The position numbers and the translations under genes are program-made. The notes below the pieces were generated by a model, which was not told where the DNA came from, searched no databases, and saw only the letters and a list, made by a program, of their open reading frames with translations. DNA of 64,000 nt, taken from the NCBI RefSeq assembly GCF_004011695.2, contig NC_082408.1:791501-855500 (forward strand). Direction: 5' to 3'. Positions within the stretch are counted from its first letter, which is position 1; every line of letters begins with the position of its first letter. This document shows positions 1 through 10,523 of the stretch, in pieces. The stretch is from Ascochyta rabiei. Its lineage: Eukaryota > Ascomycota > Dothideomycetes > Pleosporales > Didymellaceae.

Positions 1-1493
1 GGCGAGAGTTGGGTTATATGGCTAGAAGTGAACGATGACGGAAGGAGGCAGAACTGGGAATCAGTCACATGGTTCGCCCTGGCCAAAGCTTTGCTCTGAG
101 TGAGCGGGCGGCAGCAGTGTACAAACGCTACTAGCAACCTGCCAAAACCGCTATCTCGACTGCAGTTGTTAGATCCTGACAAGTTGCTTTGTGGCTTTGA
201 AGTTGGAGTTGGGCGACGAGATCCTTGTACGCCTAAACGGATGTCTCCAACTCCTTAACAAAGACAGTACTTCTTCCACGAGCATGCACTAGTACGCCAG
301 AACGCAAAAGAACTTCAGCGTTCATAATTGGAGTTCAGCGAGCGTGCACGAGGGAGGAAGAACGCAAAGTACTCCAGTGTTTGTCACAGTACCTGGGCAG
401 TAGGTTTGTACTCCACGTGCACCCACCGATCTCCTGGATGTGTGACAAGCGGTCCTCGTAGCCTGTTTGGATTGAGTAGCGCAACGAGCCGAGCTTACCT
501 TGGCATGAGCTGCATTCTGCAGAGAAGTGAGGATGACCAAAACTGAAAATGAAGCATGAGCCTATCGCGGGATGGCTTTATTTAACTATTGCTCTGGCAG
601 TGATGTTATAGGTCAAAACCCAGCGTCACCGTACTGCTGGAACGCCTGATTGTAATGAAACCATAAATGCACCGTCGAGCCAACTCAACTACCTGCCGTT
701 GACCCCGCCATTAATAATCAGAGCTCGGCAGGGCTTAAGCGGAAAGCCTAGCCACCGTTACTGTAGCCGAATGAAGCGCAAGTACTTGGCCCACAGCCAG
801 CAGGTGGCTCTTCAACATTGCCTACTCCCACTACACCAAGGCCATTGTCGCCTCAAAGTCCAAGAAACAAAAGCAAGAGACTATCTTGCTCAAATCGCTG
901 CTAGAATGGTAATTCTTGCGAACGGACGAAGATGCTGGGATGGATCTCGCACTTCGTACAGAAGCGGGCGAAGGTAGACAAACTCCCCGAAAAGTCTAGA
1001 ACGGTGGCTACCTACGCAAAGCGGAGAGTATGCGGAACCACTTGCAGACCCAAGCGGGGAAAAGAGTGTTCTTCCATCAGAAGCTGAGTGGAAAAGTGAT
1101 TTGGGTAGATATATAAAGTAGCTACCTGTGTTGCTCCAACCATCTCTTCATGCTCTCACATTGCACGAGAGAGGTTGGTGTCGATGGTTGTGTTTGGTTG
1201 TGTTGGTGGCTCCCCCACATCCCGTGATGTGCCTTGCCCTGGGACCACTAGCTTTCCTGGCTCTTCCCCACTTGGGCTCCACATTCGCCACAGGCCGCCC
1301 ACATCTGCCGAATTGGCTTGTTTGCCATGCGGCGGCGGCGGCGGGTGGGGGGGGGGATGGTACTGCATCCACTCGGCTAATTATGCGACCTTGCGACCTT
1401 GCGACCTTGCGACTTCTTTTGAGGCCCCTGTCCTGCATCTTTTGCATTCCCCTCCTGCATACCGCGTGTGAAGCAACTTCGCTCCTAGCAACA
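1..1493. other. Non-coding region upstream of the aldehyde dehydrogenase gene
   Basis: No convincing gene is seen on either strand; the short open frames lack family resemblance and overlap each other antisense. The last 400 bp are presumably the promoter and 5' leader of the aldehyde dehydrogenase that starts at 1494. A G-run lies near 1348-1358 and a CTTGCGAC unit is repeated three to four times near 1388-1412. Confidence 0.5.
1109..1118 (+). promoter_or_regulatory. Possible TATA box (aldehyde dehydrogenase)
   Basis: The stretch GATATATAAAG contains a TATATAAA core, the best TATA match upstream of the start at 1494. It is about 380 bp away, so it would imply a long 5' leader; promoter function is inferred. 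Confidence 0.3.
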
Positions 1494-3107
1494 ATGACGA
1501 CAGACACATCCTACGTCGTGCCCCTCCTCATCAACGGAAAGGAGGTTGTGACCAAGACAACATTCCCAATCACCTCGCCTTCGTCTCACAAGGAGATATG
1601 GCAGGCTTCATCTGCTTCCCTAGAGGACGCTAAGAATGCCACCTCAGCAGCACAAGCTGCCTTCCCAGCTTGGGCCAAGATGAAGCCTGCTGCAAAGCGC
1701 GACATCTTCATGAAGGCTGCCGACATGATTGACTCGCGCAAAGACGAGCTTGCACGCTACATGCAGGTCGAGACGGGTGCTGCGGAGGCCTTCAGCACTG
1801 GTTTCAACGTTCCAAAGTGTGCTGATATGCTGCGGGATGTCGCGGGAAGAATGATCACAATCATGGGTCACATCCCAATTTGCGAAGCGGACGGAACAGC
1901 CGCGTTGGTTGTCAAAGAGCCACTGGGGGTTGTTCTTGCTATTGCGCCGTGGTAAGTGGATGGTTTGGAAGTCATTGGTTGTCACCGTGCTGATGAGTGT
2001 GGTAGGAACGCTCCCTATGTGCTGGGCATGCGTTCGATTCTGTTTCCCCTGGCTGGAGGGAACACCGTAGTTCTCAAGGGGTACGTCCAATTCGCCTCTA
2101 CGCGGCGTTACTCATCACTGACTCTGGCAGTTCTGAATTCTGCCCTCGTATATGGTGGGCTATTGGCAACATCCTGACGGAAGCTGGGCTTCCAGCAGGC
2201 GTCATCAACGTGCTCTTCCATCGAACCGAGGATGCTGCCAAGGTCACCTCGGCCCTAATTGAAGACCCTGCAGTGAAGAAGATCAACTTTACGGGCTCCA
2301 CAGCTGTGGGCCGTATCATCTCTTCTCAAGCCGGCAAGAACCTCAAGCCGGTGTTGATGGAGCTTGGTGGCAAGGCAAGTGCTATTGTGTGCGAGGACGC
2401 AGACTTGAAGAAGGCTGCTACACAGTGCGCTCTTGGCGCCTTCTTGCATTCTGGCCAAATCTGCATGAGCTCAGAAAGGGTACTTGTGCATAAGAGCATC
2501 AAGCCACAGTTCCTCGAGGCATTCAAGGGCGCCGTAGAGGGCATATTCGGTGGGGACAAGCCGGCACCTGTAACCGTGGTGCCTGCAGCCGTCGACAAGA
2601 ACAAGAAGTTGATATCCGATGCTGTGAGCAAGGGCGCCAAGGTCGTTCACGGCGACCATGAGAAGGAGGAGGTACATCCAGAGACCAAGGAGCCTTCCGG
2701 CACGAGGATGCGTCCTGTCATTGTGGAAGGTGTCAAGAAGGAGATGGATCTCTATTATACAGAGTCTTTCGGCCCTTCGGTATCGCTCATTGAATACACT
2801 ACCGAAGAGGAGGCCATCGAGATCGCCAATGATACTGAGTACGGTCTGTCTGGAGCCGTCTTCACGGAGAATCTTGGCCGCGGTCTCCGCATTGCGAAGC
2901 AGATCGAGACTGGGTACGTTGCTTACGAGAGAGTGTGAGACTGCCTGGCTGACTGATTACAGTGCTGTGCATATCAACTCGATGACTGTCCACGATGAAT
3001 GGGCACTTCCACACGGCGGAGCGAAGGCGAGTGGGTTCGGTCGCTTCAACGGCAACTGGGGCATTGAGGAGTTCTTGAGAACAAAGACCATCACGTACCA
3101 AGAGTAG
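1494..3107 (+). CDS. NAD(P)-dependent aldehyde dehydrogenase, salicylaldehyde/vanillin dehydrogenase-like
   Basis: Oxidises an aldehyde to its acid; the closest resemblance, by memory of the family, is to fungal salicylaldehyde or vanillin dehydrogenases, suggesting aromatic aldehydes, but substrate is inferred. Model: exons 1494-1951, 2006-2080, 2131-2913, 2963-3107, giving 486 residues, usual for the family. The three introns (54, 50, 49 bp) have GTAAGT or GTACGT donors and restore frame exactly; the first splits the codon for Trp in the conserved PWN motif. Family marks: PWNAP, the catalytic glutamate in ELGGK (about residue 254), the catalytic cysteine in GQICMSS (about residue 289), and the C-terminal HGGAKASGFGRF block. 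No signal peptide is visible, so it is probably cytosolic. The start was chosen because upstream in-frame codons are low-complexity and unlike the family N-terminus. It stands alone, with no obvious pathway partner beside it. Confidence 0.93.
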
Positions 3108-4479
3108 CGTTGCTTGGTTTGGCACCCTGCTTAGCTCAGTCCACAGCGAACGATAAGCATCAGATAGTGTTCTTTCATCGGTATGCATGCGGTTCTGAAC
3201 TCCAGATTACAGTTTTCAGCTTCCCCCTTTCAAGCTTTGCGAGTGGACGCAGGGCAGCGCCTGTGCACAGCTAATGCAGGACACGGGTGCTGTGTTCGAT
3301 CGATCTTTCCCGGAGAATCTACCGGCAAATGCGACAGCTCACACATGCACCATCATGAGCTTTCCTTTTCGTGATTGGCCTCGGTGACAACAGCGGCTCA
3401 ACCGGGCGCAAAATCGCGGAGAATTCAGATGCTGACCAGCGTCGGCATGAAGCCACTGATCCCAGGACGCCAGAGGCACAAGATCTGCAGAGAAGGGCAA
3501 AGCACGCTAGTGACGCTTCTGGACAACGAAGCTGGGCGATGGCCCACTCCGACTTTGGTGGCTGAAACGCGACAACGATGTCTTTGTTGCAGCTTGCCCA
3601 GCCCGGCCAATCCAGAGTCGTCGTTTGCGGACAACGAGTAGGTACTGCTTGCTGATCGGCGCACAACACCACGCAAGGCTCCTGGGATGGTCGGCAGCGC
3701 GGGGCCGGTGCAGAGTCCACCTCGAGCCCAGGTCTGCAGCTGAGGTGTGCGATGAGGGCTGCGATGGATGTGAGCTGAAGACACGGCGCGTGAAGGGGCA
3801 GAGCGAGGGTCCACGGTGTCTTGCATCCGCTGTCCGCTCCATGCGTGGCGGTAGTCTTTTTGTGTAGCGGTAGACAAGCTACCAGGCTACCAAGCTGCCA
3901 GGCTACCAAGCTGCCAGGCTACCAGATCTTACCAGAGAAAGTGTTGGGACCGTGCGATGAGTGAGTCCGTGCTGGCTGCCGTCGCGGTACCCGCAAAAAT
4001 CCCATAGACGACGCTCGATGGTGACGTTAGCCAAATGCATCCACTCCGGGACTCTGTGGCTTGCGCATTTCATCATGCCCAGCAGCTGGTTGCACACTAC
4101 ACAACCGAACGCCTTTGTCGAGCGTCTTTGTCAAGCGCGGGCTTTGTGCTGCTGTGCCGTTCTGGTGTTTGCGGCGCTTCCTGGCCCTGCCCTTTGGCCG
4201 AGCGCTGCAGACCAAGACCACGGCCTGACAAGCTACACTAACGCGAGGCGGTGATGTTCAAGCTCAGCCTGCGTGTACCCTGGTGGGGGCGGCCTGGATC
4301 CAGACATTGGTCCCGCATGCTGATGTACTGAAATACGGCATGGTCCCATCCGCTGTCAGATTTGCTTCCTCTACTTCGTCTGCACTTTCTAGGGCTGACA
4401 TTTCGCTACCGACATTCGCTGACGTTCGCCTGTACCTGACCCAAAATACCGTTGTCCAGAGCCAGGTCCCACCATCACC
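3108..4479. other. Intergenic region with a short 16-bp tandem repeat
   Basis: No gene is supported; the longest open frame (minus strand, about 3319-3909) has no recognisable domain and is overlapped by open frames on the other strand. At 3876-3923 there are three tandem copies of a 16-bp unit, AAGCT(A/G)CCAGGCTACC. The remainder is presumably the 3' region of the aldehyde dehydrogenase and the promoter of the gene at 4480. Confidence 0.5.
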
Positions 4480-5328
4480 ATGCTGGCCCTTGAAAACTCG
4501 CAGCCACCGCCGCTGTTCAGGAAGGAGTCGATTTTCCGACGCTTCACAAGAAAAGAAAGGCCCCTTGACATCTCGAGCCCCATCATTGACCGAGTCCACG
4601 AACCACGACCACAGCCACAACCACGACCACAGCCACAACCACAACCACAACCACAACCACAGCCACTGCCACAATCACCGCCACAATCACCGCGCAAGCT
4701 ACAGCGCCGCTCAAACGAACACCGACTCGAGCGCGTGCCCGAGTCAGCGCCCTCCCTGCCACCCCTCAACACCCAGCCAAAGAGATTCATCACCCACATC
4801 CGCGTCGACTCAGCCTCGTTCCCGGACCTCCCCATCTCGCAGCACTTCTCCCAGCAGCACCCCACCTCACCAGCGCGGTCCCAGCACTCAAGCCGACGCA
4901 GCACAGACAGCAGCAGCAGCAGCAGCTCGAGCAGCTCGCGTGTCCCACGCACCGCACACGCGACCTCGCCCTTCCCGCACAACACACGCATCGGGACGTG
5001 GGACCTCTTCCTGCCGCCCTCGCAGGTGCACGCGCTGTACACGGGCTTCTCCCCCTTGCATCTCGCGGACCGCTGGTTCGTCTTCTCAGAGGGCCCGGAC
5101 GTCAACGGGAAGCTGAAGGTTCACTTCCACCGCGCTTGGACTGGGCTCAAGGTCGCGGAGCTTTTTGTTGTCATGGATCTCAAGGGCGAGGGGGCCGGTA
5201 AGGTCGTCGGCGTCAAGTGGAACGGAAGCGAGCAGACGGGCCGCATGGTGGAGGCGGAGGCTAAGCAGACCGTGAGGGGGGCCTGTAGGGGGGCGTTGGG
5301 GATTGAACTTGAGGGGGAGGCGTTTTGA
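4480..5328 (+). CDS. Conserved hypothetical protein with a QP-repeat linker and an unnamed C-terminal domain
   Basis: A single-exon open frame of 282 residues. I do not recognise a named family. The N-terminus (1-40) is basic; residues about 44-65 are an imperfect Gln-Pro repeat, and a Ser run lies near 146-155, so the first 165 residues look disordered. From about residue 167 to 280 there is a compact globular-looking region that begins with WDLFLPP and contains DRWFVFSEGP and VHFHRAWTGLK. Small bacterial and fungal proteins with a similar 'DRWF...HRSWTG' signature exist, but I cannot name a function. No signal peptide or membrane segment is visible. It is convergent with the F-box-like gene downstream. 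The ATG at 4480 is the first in this frame. Confidence 0.65.
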   Translation: MLALENSQPPPLFRKESIFRRFTRKERPLDISSPIIDRVHEPRPQPQPRPQPQPQPQPQPQPLPQSPPQSPRKLQRRSNEHRLERVPESAPSLPPLNTQPKRFITHIRVDSASFPDLPISQHFSQQHPTSPARSQHSSRRSTDSSSSSSSSSSRVPRTAHATSPFPHNTRIGTWDLFLPPSQVHALYTGFSPLHLADRWFVFSEGPDVNGKLKVHFHRAWTGLKVAELFVVMDLKGEGAGKVVGVKWNGSEQTGRMVEAEAKQTVRGACRGALGIELEGEAF

Positions 5329-5918
5329 CCTTTTTATTTTTCTTCCCCTCTTCTCCCTCTGCACTTTCTCGGTCGTGGACCTCCCTTCCTCCCTCTCCAC
5401 GTTCAGCGAACGCGCATCTTTCCCCCTCCATCTTCATCTTCATCTCCATCTTCATCTTCGTCATCTTCTCCTTCTCCCCGTAGAGATGCATCACAGACTC
5501 ATCTCGTCTTTGTAATACAATCTTACTCATCCACCCACCCTCCATTCCCCCACACCAGCCCACACCAGCCCACATCACACCCTCCCCCCCACTAAGCCTC
5601 CGCGCCTACCACAACATCACGCCCCCCCTCCCAAGACGAACAAAATATTCTCCAGCTAGCGCCTACATCCTTTGCTTCTATTACGCTACTAGCTGCTGTA
5701 CGCTGGGATCTGCACGATGAGATGGATGGGCTTGTCTACTGATATCCTGCCTGCACGGCGATGAAACAGTGTCGTGTGGTGTTGTGTCTGTGGGGTGGAA
5801 ATTATAAATTACTAGGGACTAGGCAGGTGAGGTGAGGTGCTGTGTGGACGTGTGGACGTGTATAATGATTATGACAACAATAATAATAATAATTCAACGC
5901 GCTGTTTTGGAGTAGAGG
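5329..5918. other. Intergenic region, pyrimidine-rich then AT-rich
   Basis: This stretch follows the stop of the QP-repeat protein. It holds a CT-rich tract with repeated CATCTT units (about 5420-5476) and an (AAT)n run near 5875-5893. No gene is seen. It leads directly into the tandem repeats that start at 5919. Confidence 0.5.
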
Positions 5919-6312
5919 ATAGAGGGAGGAGGTGAGATGAAGGGGAGGAGGTGAGATGAAAATGGAAGGGAAGAGGGAATTGATGTTGAAAACCTTCTAC
6001 TTACTTGTTATATCTAGATAGGTACCTATCAGTTAGCTTGGTACAGTGATAGAGGAGGGAGGAGATGAGATGAAGGGAGGAGTGAGATGAAAATAGAAGG
6101 GAAGAGGGAATTGATGTTGAAAACCTTCTACTCACTTGTTATATCTAGAGGGGAGTACCTATCAGTCGGCTTGATACAGTAATAGAGGAGGGAGGAGATG
6201 AGATGAGGGGAGGAGTGAGATGAAAATAGAAGGGAAGAGGGAATTGATGTTGAAAACCTTCTACTGACTTGTTATATCTAGAGGGGAGTACCTATCGGTC
6301 GACTTGGTACGG
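5919..6312. repeat. Three tandem copies of a ~131-bp unit
   Basis: Copies run 5919-6048, 6049-6181 and 6182-6312. Each begins with ATAGAGG(A)GGGAGGAG, has an internal GAGATGA-rich purine part, then GAATTGATGTTGAAAACC, CTTGTTATATCTAGA and a GGTACCTATC-like end. Copies 2 and 3 are nearly identical; copy 1 differs more. The array ends exactly where the stop codon of the minus-strand F-box-like gene begins (6313), so it supplies that gene's 3' end. Confidence 0.85.
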
Positions 6313-7867
6313 TCAAAACCAGCCAGCCCCGCCGCCGAGACCGACGTGTTCGCTGGGATCGACGTTGACCGTCTCGCTGCCAGCGTCGCTGTGCGGAGGT
6401 TGCGCATCGTCAAAGATCAAGACCAACGGACGAGGGAGGTTGTAAGTCGCCAGCTCGCGCCTGACCCGCTCCCTGCCGTGCTTCAGATGCTTCAAGCTCG
6501 CCCGAAACAGGGTGCTGACATGCGCGCCATCCTCGCCTTTGTACTCGACGAGGTCCGAGCGCCACGCGTCGGGGTCGGACTTCATCATGTGCAGCGCGAT
6601 GCCGGCGCGGATGTAGACGAGGGCGACATCGTCGCCGCCGACGAGGTCCGCGAGGAAGTCTTCAAACTCCGTGTCCATGGCTTCGCTCATGATGCGCACG
6701 CTGCGCATCCCCCAGAAGGCGGCGTCGGCCCACGCGCGCTTGGCGAGGTGGGCCGAGATGGTGCGCGCGACGAGTTTGAGGCGCAGGACTACCCGCACCG
6801 TCATGCCTGTTTGGCCTGCGTATGGCCCCGCGGTTAGAAGCGCGTGGAAGAAGGTGTCGGCGAGGACGCGGCGTGTGCGGCCTTTGATTAGGATGTGGAT
6901 GGCGTGGAAGGCCTGCCTGTAGGCTTCGAGCGCTTCGTCGGCGCCGGCTGCGCCCTTTGCGAGGGCGGCGTCCCCCGCGTGGAGGTGCTGCGTGGCTGAT
7001 TCGCAGCTCTGCTGTAGGGTCGGGGGTGGGATGGCCATGGCGGCGCGGAGTTCGCGCGCGACCGTCTTGTCGAAGCCTTCGATGCCCATGGAATACAGTC
7101 CTTTGACTTGACCAAACGGCAGGAGGATTTGGCGCTGCAGCGCGAGGGGCACGTCTTTCTCGTCGCCCTCGTCGACATCATCCATATCCGGGTCCCGCAG
7201 TTCAAACGCGGTGGACAGGCGGTCGTTCAGCATGGGATAGGAGAGCGCCGAGTAGTACCATGTTTGCGCAAAGAGGTGCAGATCGTCAATGAGCAGGACC
7301 ACAATGTGCTCTGGGACAGCCTGGTGGAAGGGTGCGGTGATCTGGACGAGGGCGTGGTGGTCGCTGAAGAAGTCGGCGCGGCGGTCGGTGCATACAATCG
7401 GGACCAGGCCTTCGGAGGAGATGTGGTTTACTAGTCGGGTCGTGAGCTGTGTCTACGAGGATGCTGAGTTGCCGGAATTAAAGCGTACCAGCCCCAGGCC
7501 ACGGCGTGCCCACCTTGACCGTCCTGACCTCCCTCCTCCACACCCTCCGCGCCTCTCTCCCCACCTGCCTGCACACGCCAAACACGCCGACGTCGAAATC
7601 ATAAACGCCACCGCAGAAGCCCTGCCCCTCCAGCGCCGGCGACTTGCGCAGACGGTCGGCCGGCTTGAAGTAGAGGCTGTACACGTGCTCGCGCAGTTCG
7701 AGCGGGAGGTCGAGGAAGCGGAAGGGGGTGGTCTCGGCGGGTGGGGGGAACGAGGTCAGGGTCTGTGCTTCTTCGGTGGATTCGGCGGCGGCAGCAGCGG
7801 AGGTCATGGCGCGGTAGGAAGGGTGGCGGAGGTGGGTGAGCAGCGGGACGGAGTGGAATTGGAACAT
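6313..7867 (-). CDS. F-box-like protein with a long helical C-terminal region
   Basis: Two exons, complement(7514-7867, 6313-7446), 495 residues. The intron (7447-7513, 67 bp) uses donor AAG|GTGGGC and acceptor CACAG; a later GT at 7488 was rejected because it breaks the frame. After a low-complexity start, residues about 48-66 (RFLDLPLELREHVYSLYF) resemble the F-box or 2EXR-type motif common in fungal proteins of unknown target. The rest is rich in helix-forming residues and has a TPR-like feel around residues 290-400, but no clear domain. A role as ubiquitin-ligase adaptor is only inference. The ATG at 7807 has better context than the one at 7867 and could be the true start. The 3' end abuts a 131-bp tandem array and the 5' side has a 10-bp repeat array. 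Confidence 0.75.
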
Positions 7868-7990
7868 GCGCTGAGGCGGCTGAGCGAGGCTGCGCGGGAA
7901 GAGGGAGGACGGGACGTGGAGATGTTGCAGACCAGTGTGGGGCCGGAGACAGTGACTATCTCCGAGCCGAGGCTGGGAGCTTGGATCTGA

Positions 7991-8070
7991 CTTGACCTGA
8001 CTTGACCTGACTTGACCTGACTTGACCTGACTTGACCTGACTTGACCTGACTTGACCTGACTTGACTTGA
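7991..8070. repeat. 10-bp tandem repeat (CTTGACCTGA) in the 5' region of the F-box-like gene
   Basis: Seven perfect copies of CTTGACCTGA run from 7991 to 8060, followed by a variant copy and degenerate CTTGACTT units up to about 8115. The array lies in the 460-bp gap between the F-box-like gene (starting 7867, minus) and the 3' end of TIM50 (8329), about 125 bp upstream of the F-box-like start. The rest of the gap holds nothing recognisable. Confidence 0.9.
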
Positions 8071-8328
8071 CTTCAACTCAGACTTGACTTGACTTGATTG
8101 AACTTCAACTTGATTCAGACGTCGAGGCTCGTGCTGTGCTATTTTACATACTTCACATAGTGTACAATTCTTTACGTGCGACGGTATCGTGCAGCCCACG
8201 CCTGTCATGCGCCAATGGGTAATCAAACAACGAAGCGAATACTGTGCCCTTGTACCTGCTGACTTGATCTCTGTAGCTGGCACGCCGGGCAATCGAACAG
8301 CGAGGCAAATATTGTGCCCCATCTCTGC

Positions 8329-10171
8329 TTACTTGGTCTCGGTGGGTGGCACACCGGCGTGGGCGGTGACGGCCTCTGGTGCGGATGCGGCCGAGGGGAC
8401 GGTGGCGCTCTGCGGGGCGGCACCCAGCCAGCTAAAGGCACCGGCCTTCATGTCCTTCATGGCGGCCTCCTGCATCTTCTTCTCCTCGTCGGCCATCTCC
8501 TTCAGCCACTGGTCGCCGTTCTCGCGGATCTGCTTGTCGAGGTGCTGGTAGTTCTGGATGTTGAAGTCGCGGTACATGTCGATCATCATCTTGCCCTCGC
8601 TCATGCCCTGGCTGATGTTCTGGTCGCCCAGCTGCATGCCCGGCGACTTTGCGGCGTCGAGGCCGAGCGACTTCATGAACATGCCGCCGGCGCTGCCCCT
8701 GCTCTTCTTCTTCTGCTCGGCGAGGTCGCGCTGGAAGGCCTCGCGCAGCTTGGCTTCGCGGCGGGCGTACTCGGTGGGTATGTCCTTGCCCTCCATCGAC
8801 TTGAGGACCTGGCGCACGTCGAGGGGCTGGCCCGTCTGCGACATCATGGCGAGGTACTCGAGGAAGGGGATCATGGCGACGAGGCCCTTGTCGCCGGGCT
8901 CGCCCTTCCACTTGGGCAGGATGATGGCGTTCTCGGGCTGCAGCTGGACGTGCGACTTGTCCGTGTCGATGATGATGACCTTGGAGGGGTCGCGGTTGAG
9001 GTAGGAGAGGTCCTGGAGGGTTAGCGTGGGATTAGATGAGATGCTGGGCGACTGGAGTTACCTTGATGTACTCGCCGTTCTCAAAGCGCGTGGCCTCGCG
9101 GAACAGCGGCCACATGACCAGGCGGAAGGGGTCGAGCTTGCGGATGATGGGGTCGGCGTCCATGGACTTGACCGAGGTGAAGATGACGAGCTCGTACTGG
9201 GAGCTGAGGTAGCGCAGGAAGTAGTCGAGGCCCGGGCGCTTGGCCAGGCGGTAGCCGTGCTTGGTGCTCCACTCCGAGTGCAGCAGCAGGTCCTCGAGCG
9301 ACAGGACGAGGGTCAGCTCGGGGGCGCCGCCGGGGATCTTGTCCTTGTCCGGCAGCAGCTTCTGGAAGGTGGGCTCGGTGTAGTAGGCCTTTTGGCCGTT
9401 GACGCGGGCGGCGGCGCGGGCGTACATGAGGGCGGGCGTCCAGCCGTTGGCGATGTCCGGGTGCGCCTTTGCCTCCTCGTCTGTCTCCCACGGGCGGCCC
9501 ATGTATGCGGCGCCGACGGTGCCAAACAGCAGCGAGGCGAGGTAGCCCCAGTTGGCCACGCGGTTCCGCCGCCGGTCGGTGCTCGTCTCGTACGCCGACT
9601 TGGGCAGCTCGCGGCCGCCCGCACCGCCGAAGGCAGGCTCCGGGCCGTCGCTGGCGTTGGGGTCGTTGGGGTCGCGCTTTGCGTTGCCCTCGGCCTCGTG
9701 CTCGGCGGCAAACGTCGACGGGATGCCGAAGCGCAGGTCAGGCAGCGGCTTCTGCGGCTCTTGCGGCTCTTGCGGCGGCGCATCGGGCGACTCGGTGGTG
9801 GGCTCCGTGTTCGCGGCGGGCGACTTGGGGCCGGCGAGCTCCTCCGCGGTGCCGTGGGCCTGCTCGGCTGCCTGGTTCACCGTCGCGTTGGCGCTCGCGG
9901 GCCGCGGCCGTGTGGTCGGCGTGGACGTGGTGGGCGCCGTGTTGGCCGCGGGGGCGCTCGCCGTCTCTGTGAACTCGGGCTGCTGGGCCGCGTTGATGAC
10001 GGGGCTCGGCCGCGTCTTGTCCTGCTCGTCGGCGAGCACGGGGTTCGTCCTGGGCTTGCCGACCTTGGCGTAGGCGCGCGTCCACTGCGCCGTCGAGGGG
10101 AGGGCAGCTGTGCGCGGCGCTGCCAGGCCAGGGCGGGTGCGCAGCGCACGGAACGCTGCTCGGGGGAGCAT
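8329..10171 (-). CDS. TIM50: Mitochondrial import inner membrane translocase subunit TIM50
   Basis: TIM50 is the presequence receptor of the TIM23 complex, exposed to the intermembrane space. Two exons, complement(9062-10171, 8329-9012), 597 residues; the 49-bp intron (GTAACT...CCAG) is in phase 0. Start at 10171 gives an Arg/Ala-rich mitochondrial presequence (MLPRAAFRALRTRPG...). A Pro/Thr/Ala-rich linker follows, then a membrane segment (about residues 205-222, WGYLASLLFGTVGAAY), then the FCP1/NIF-like domain from about 284. The phosphatase motif is degenerate (LVLSLEDLL in place of DxDxT), as in known TIM50, so it should be catalytically dead. Further family blocks: KHGYRLAKRPGLDYFLRYLS, NRDPSKVIIIDTD and LQPENAI. 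It is longer than yeast TIM50 because of the linker. It shares a 352-bp promoter region with the divergent EDEM gene. Confidence 0.96.
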
Positions 10172-10523
10172 GGCGGGGGGGGACGTGGGCGGTTCAGGGG
10201 GGGTGCAGCTACAGACGACGCTGGAGGAGCTCGTCGACCCTACAGCGAGGCACGAGACGATGGGGCAATGCTGCGCGATGGGCTCGATGAGCGCGGTGGT
10301 GGTGGTGGGCGGTGGTGGTGATGCGCGGCGGCGTGATTCCGAAAAAAGACAAAGTGACCGCGCCAAGCTCGCCCTCGTCATGGCCGCGGTGATCCTGGCA
10401 CGTCGACGATAAACGCAAGGTGGCTTCCATGTCCCCGTCTCCGTCTCCACACGCGTCGCCGATGGAGAGCGTCCATGTCGCTGCACAGAGACCGTCTTGG
10501 GCATGTCACTGACTGCGCGGCCA
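10172..10523. promoter_or_regulatory. Shared divergent promoter region of TIM50 and the EDEM gene
   Basis: The two start codons, 10171 (minus) and 10524 (plus), face away from each other over 352 bp, so both promoters must lie here. The stretch is GC-rich with a (GGT)n run at about 10296-10320. No clear TATA box is seen. An open frame runs through it in the TIM50 frame but reads as untypical low-complexity sequence. Confidence 0.55.

Noticed and set aside
3319..3909. 196-codon minus-strand open frame
   Set aside because: No domain, unusual Cys/Arg/Ser composition, and several overlapping open frames in other frames of the same GC-rich stretch.
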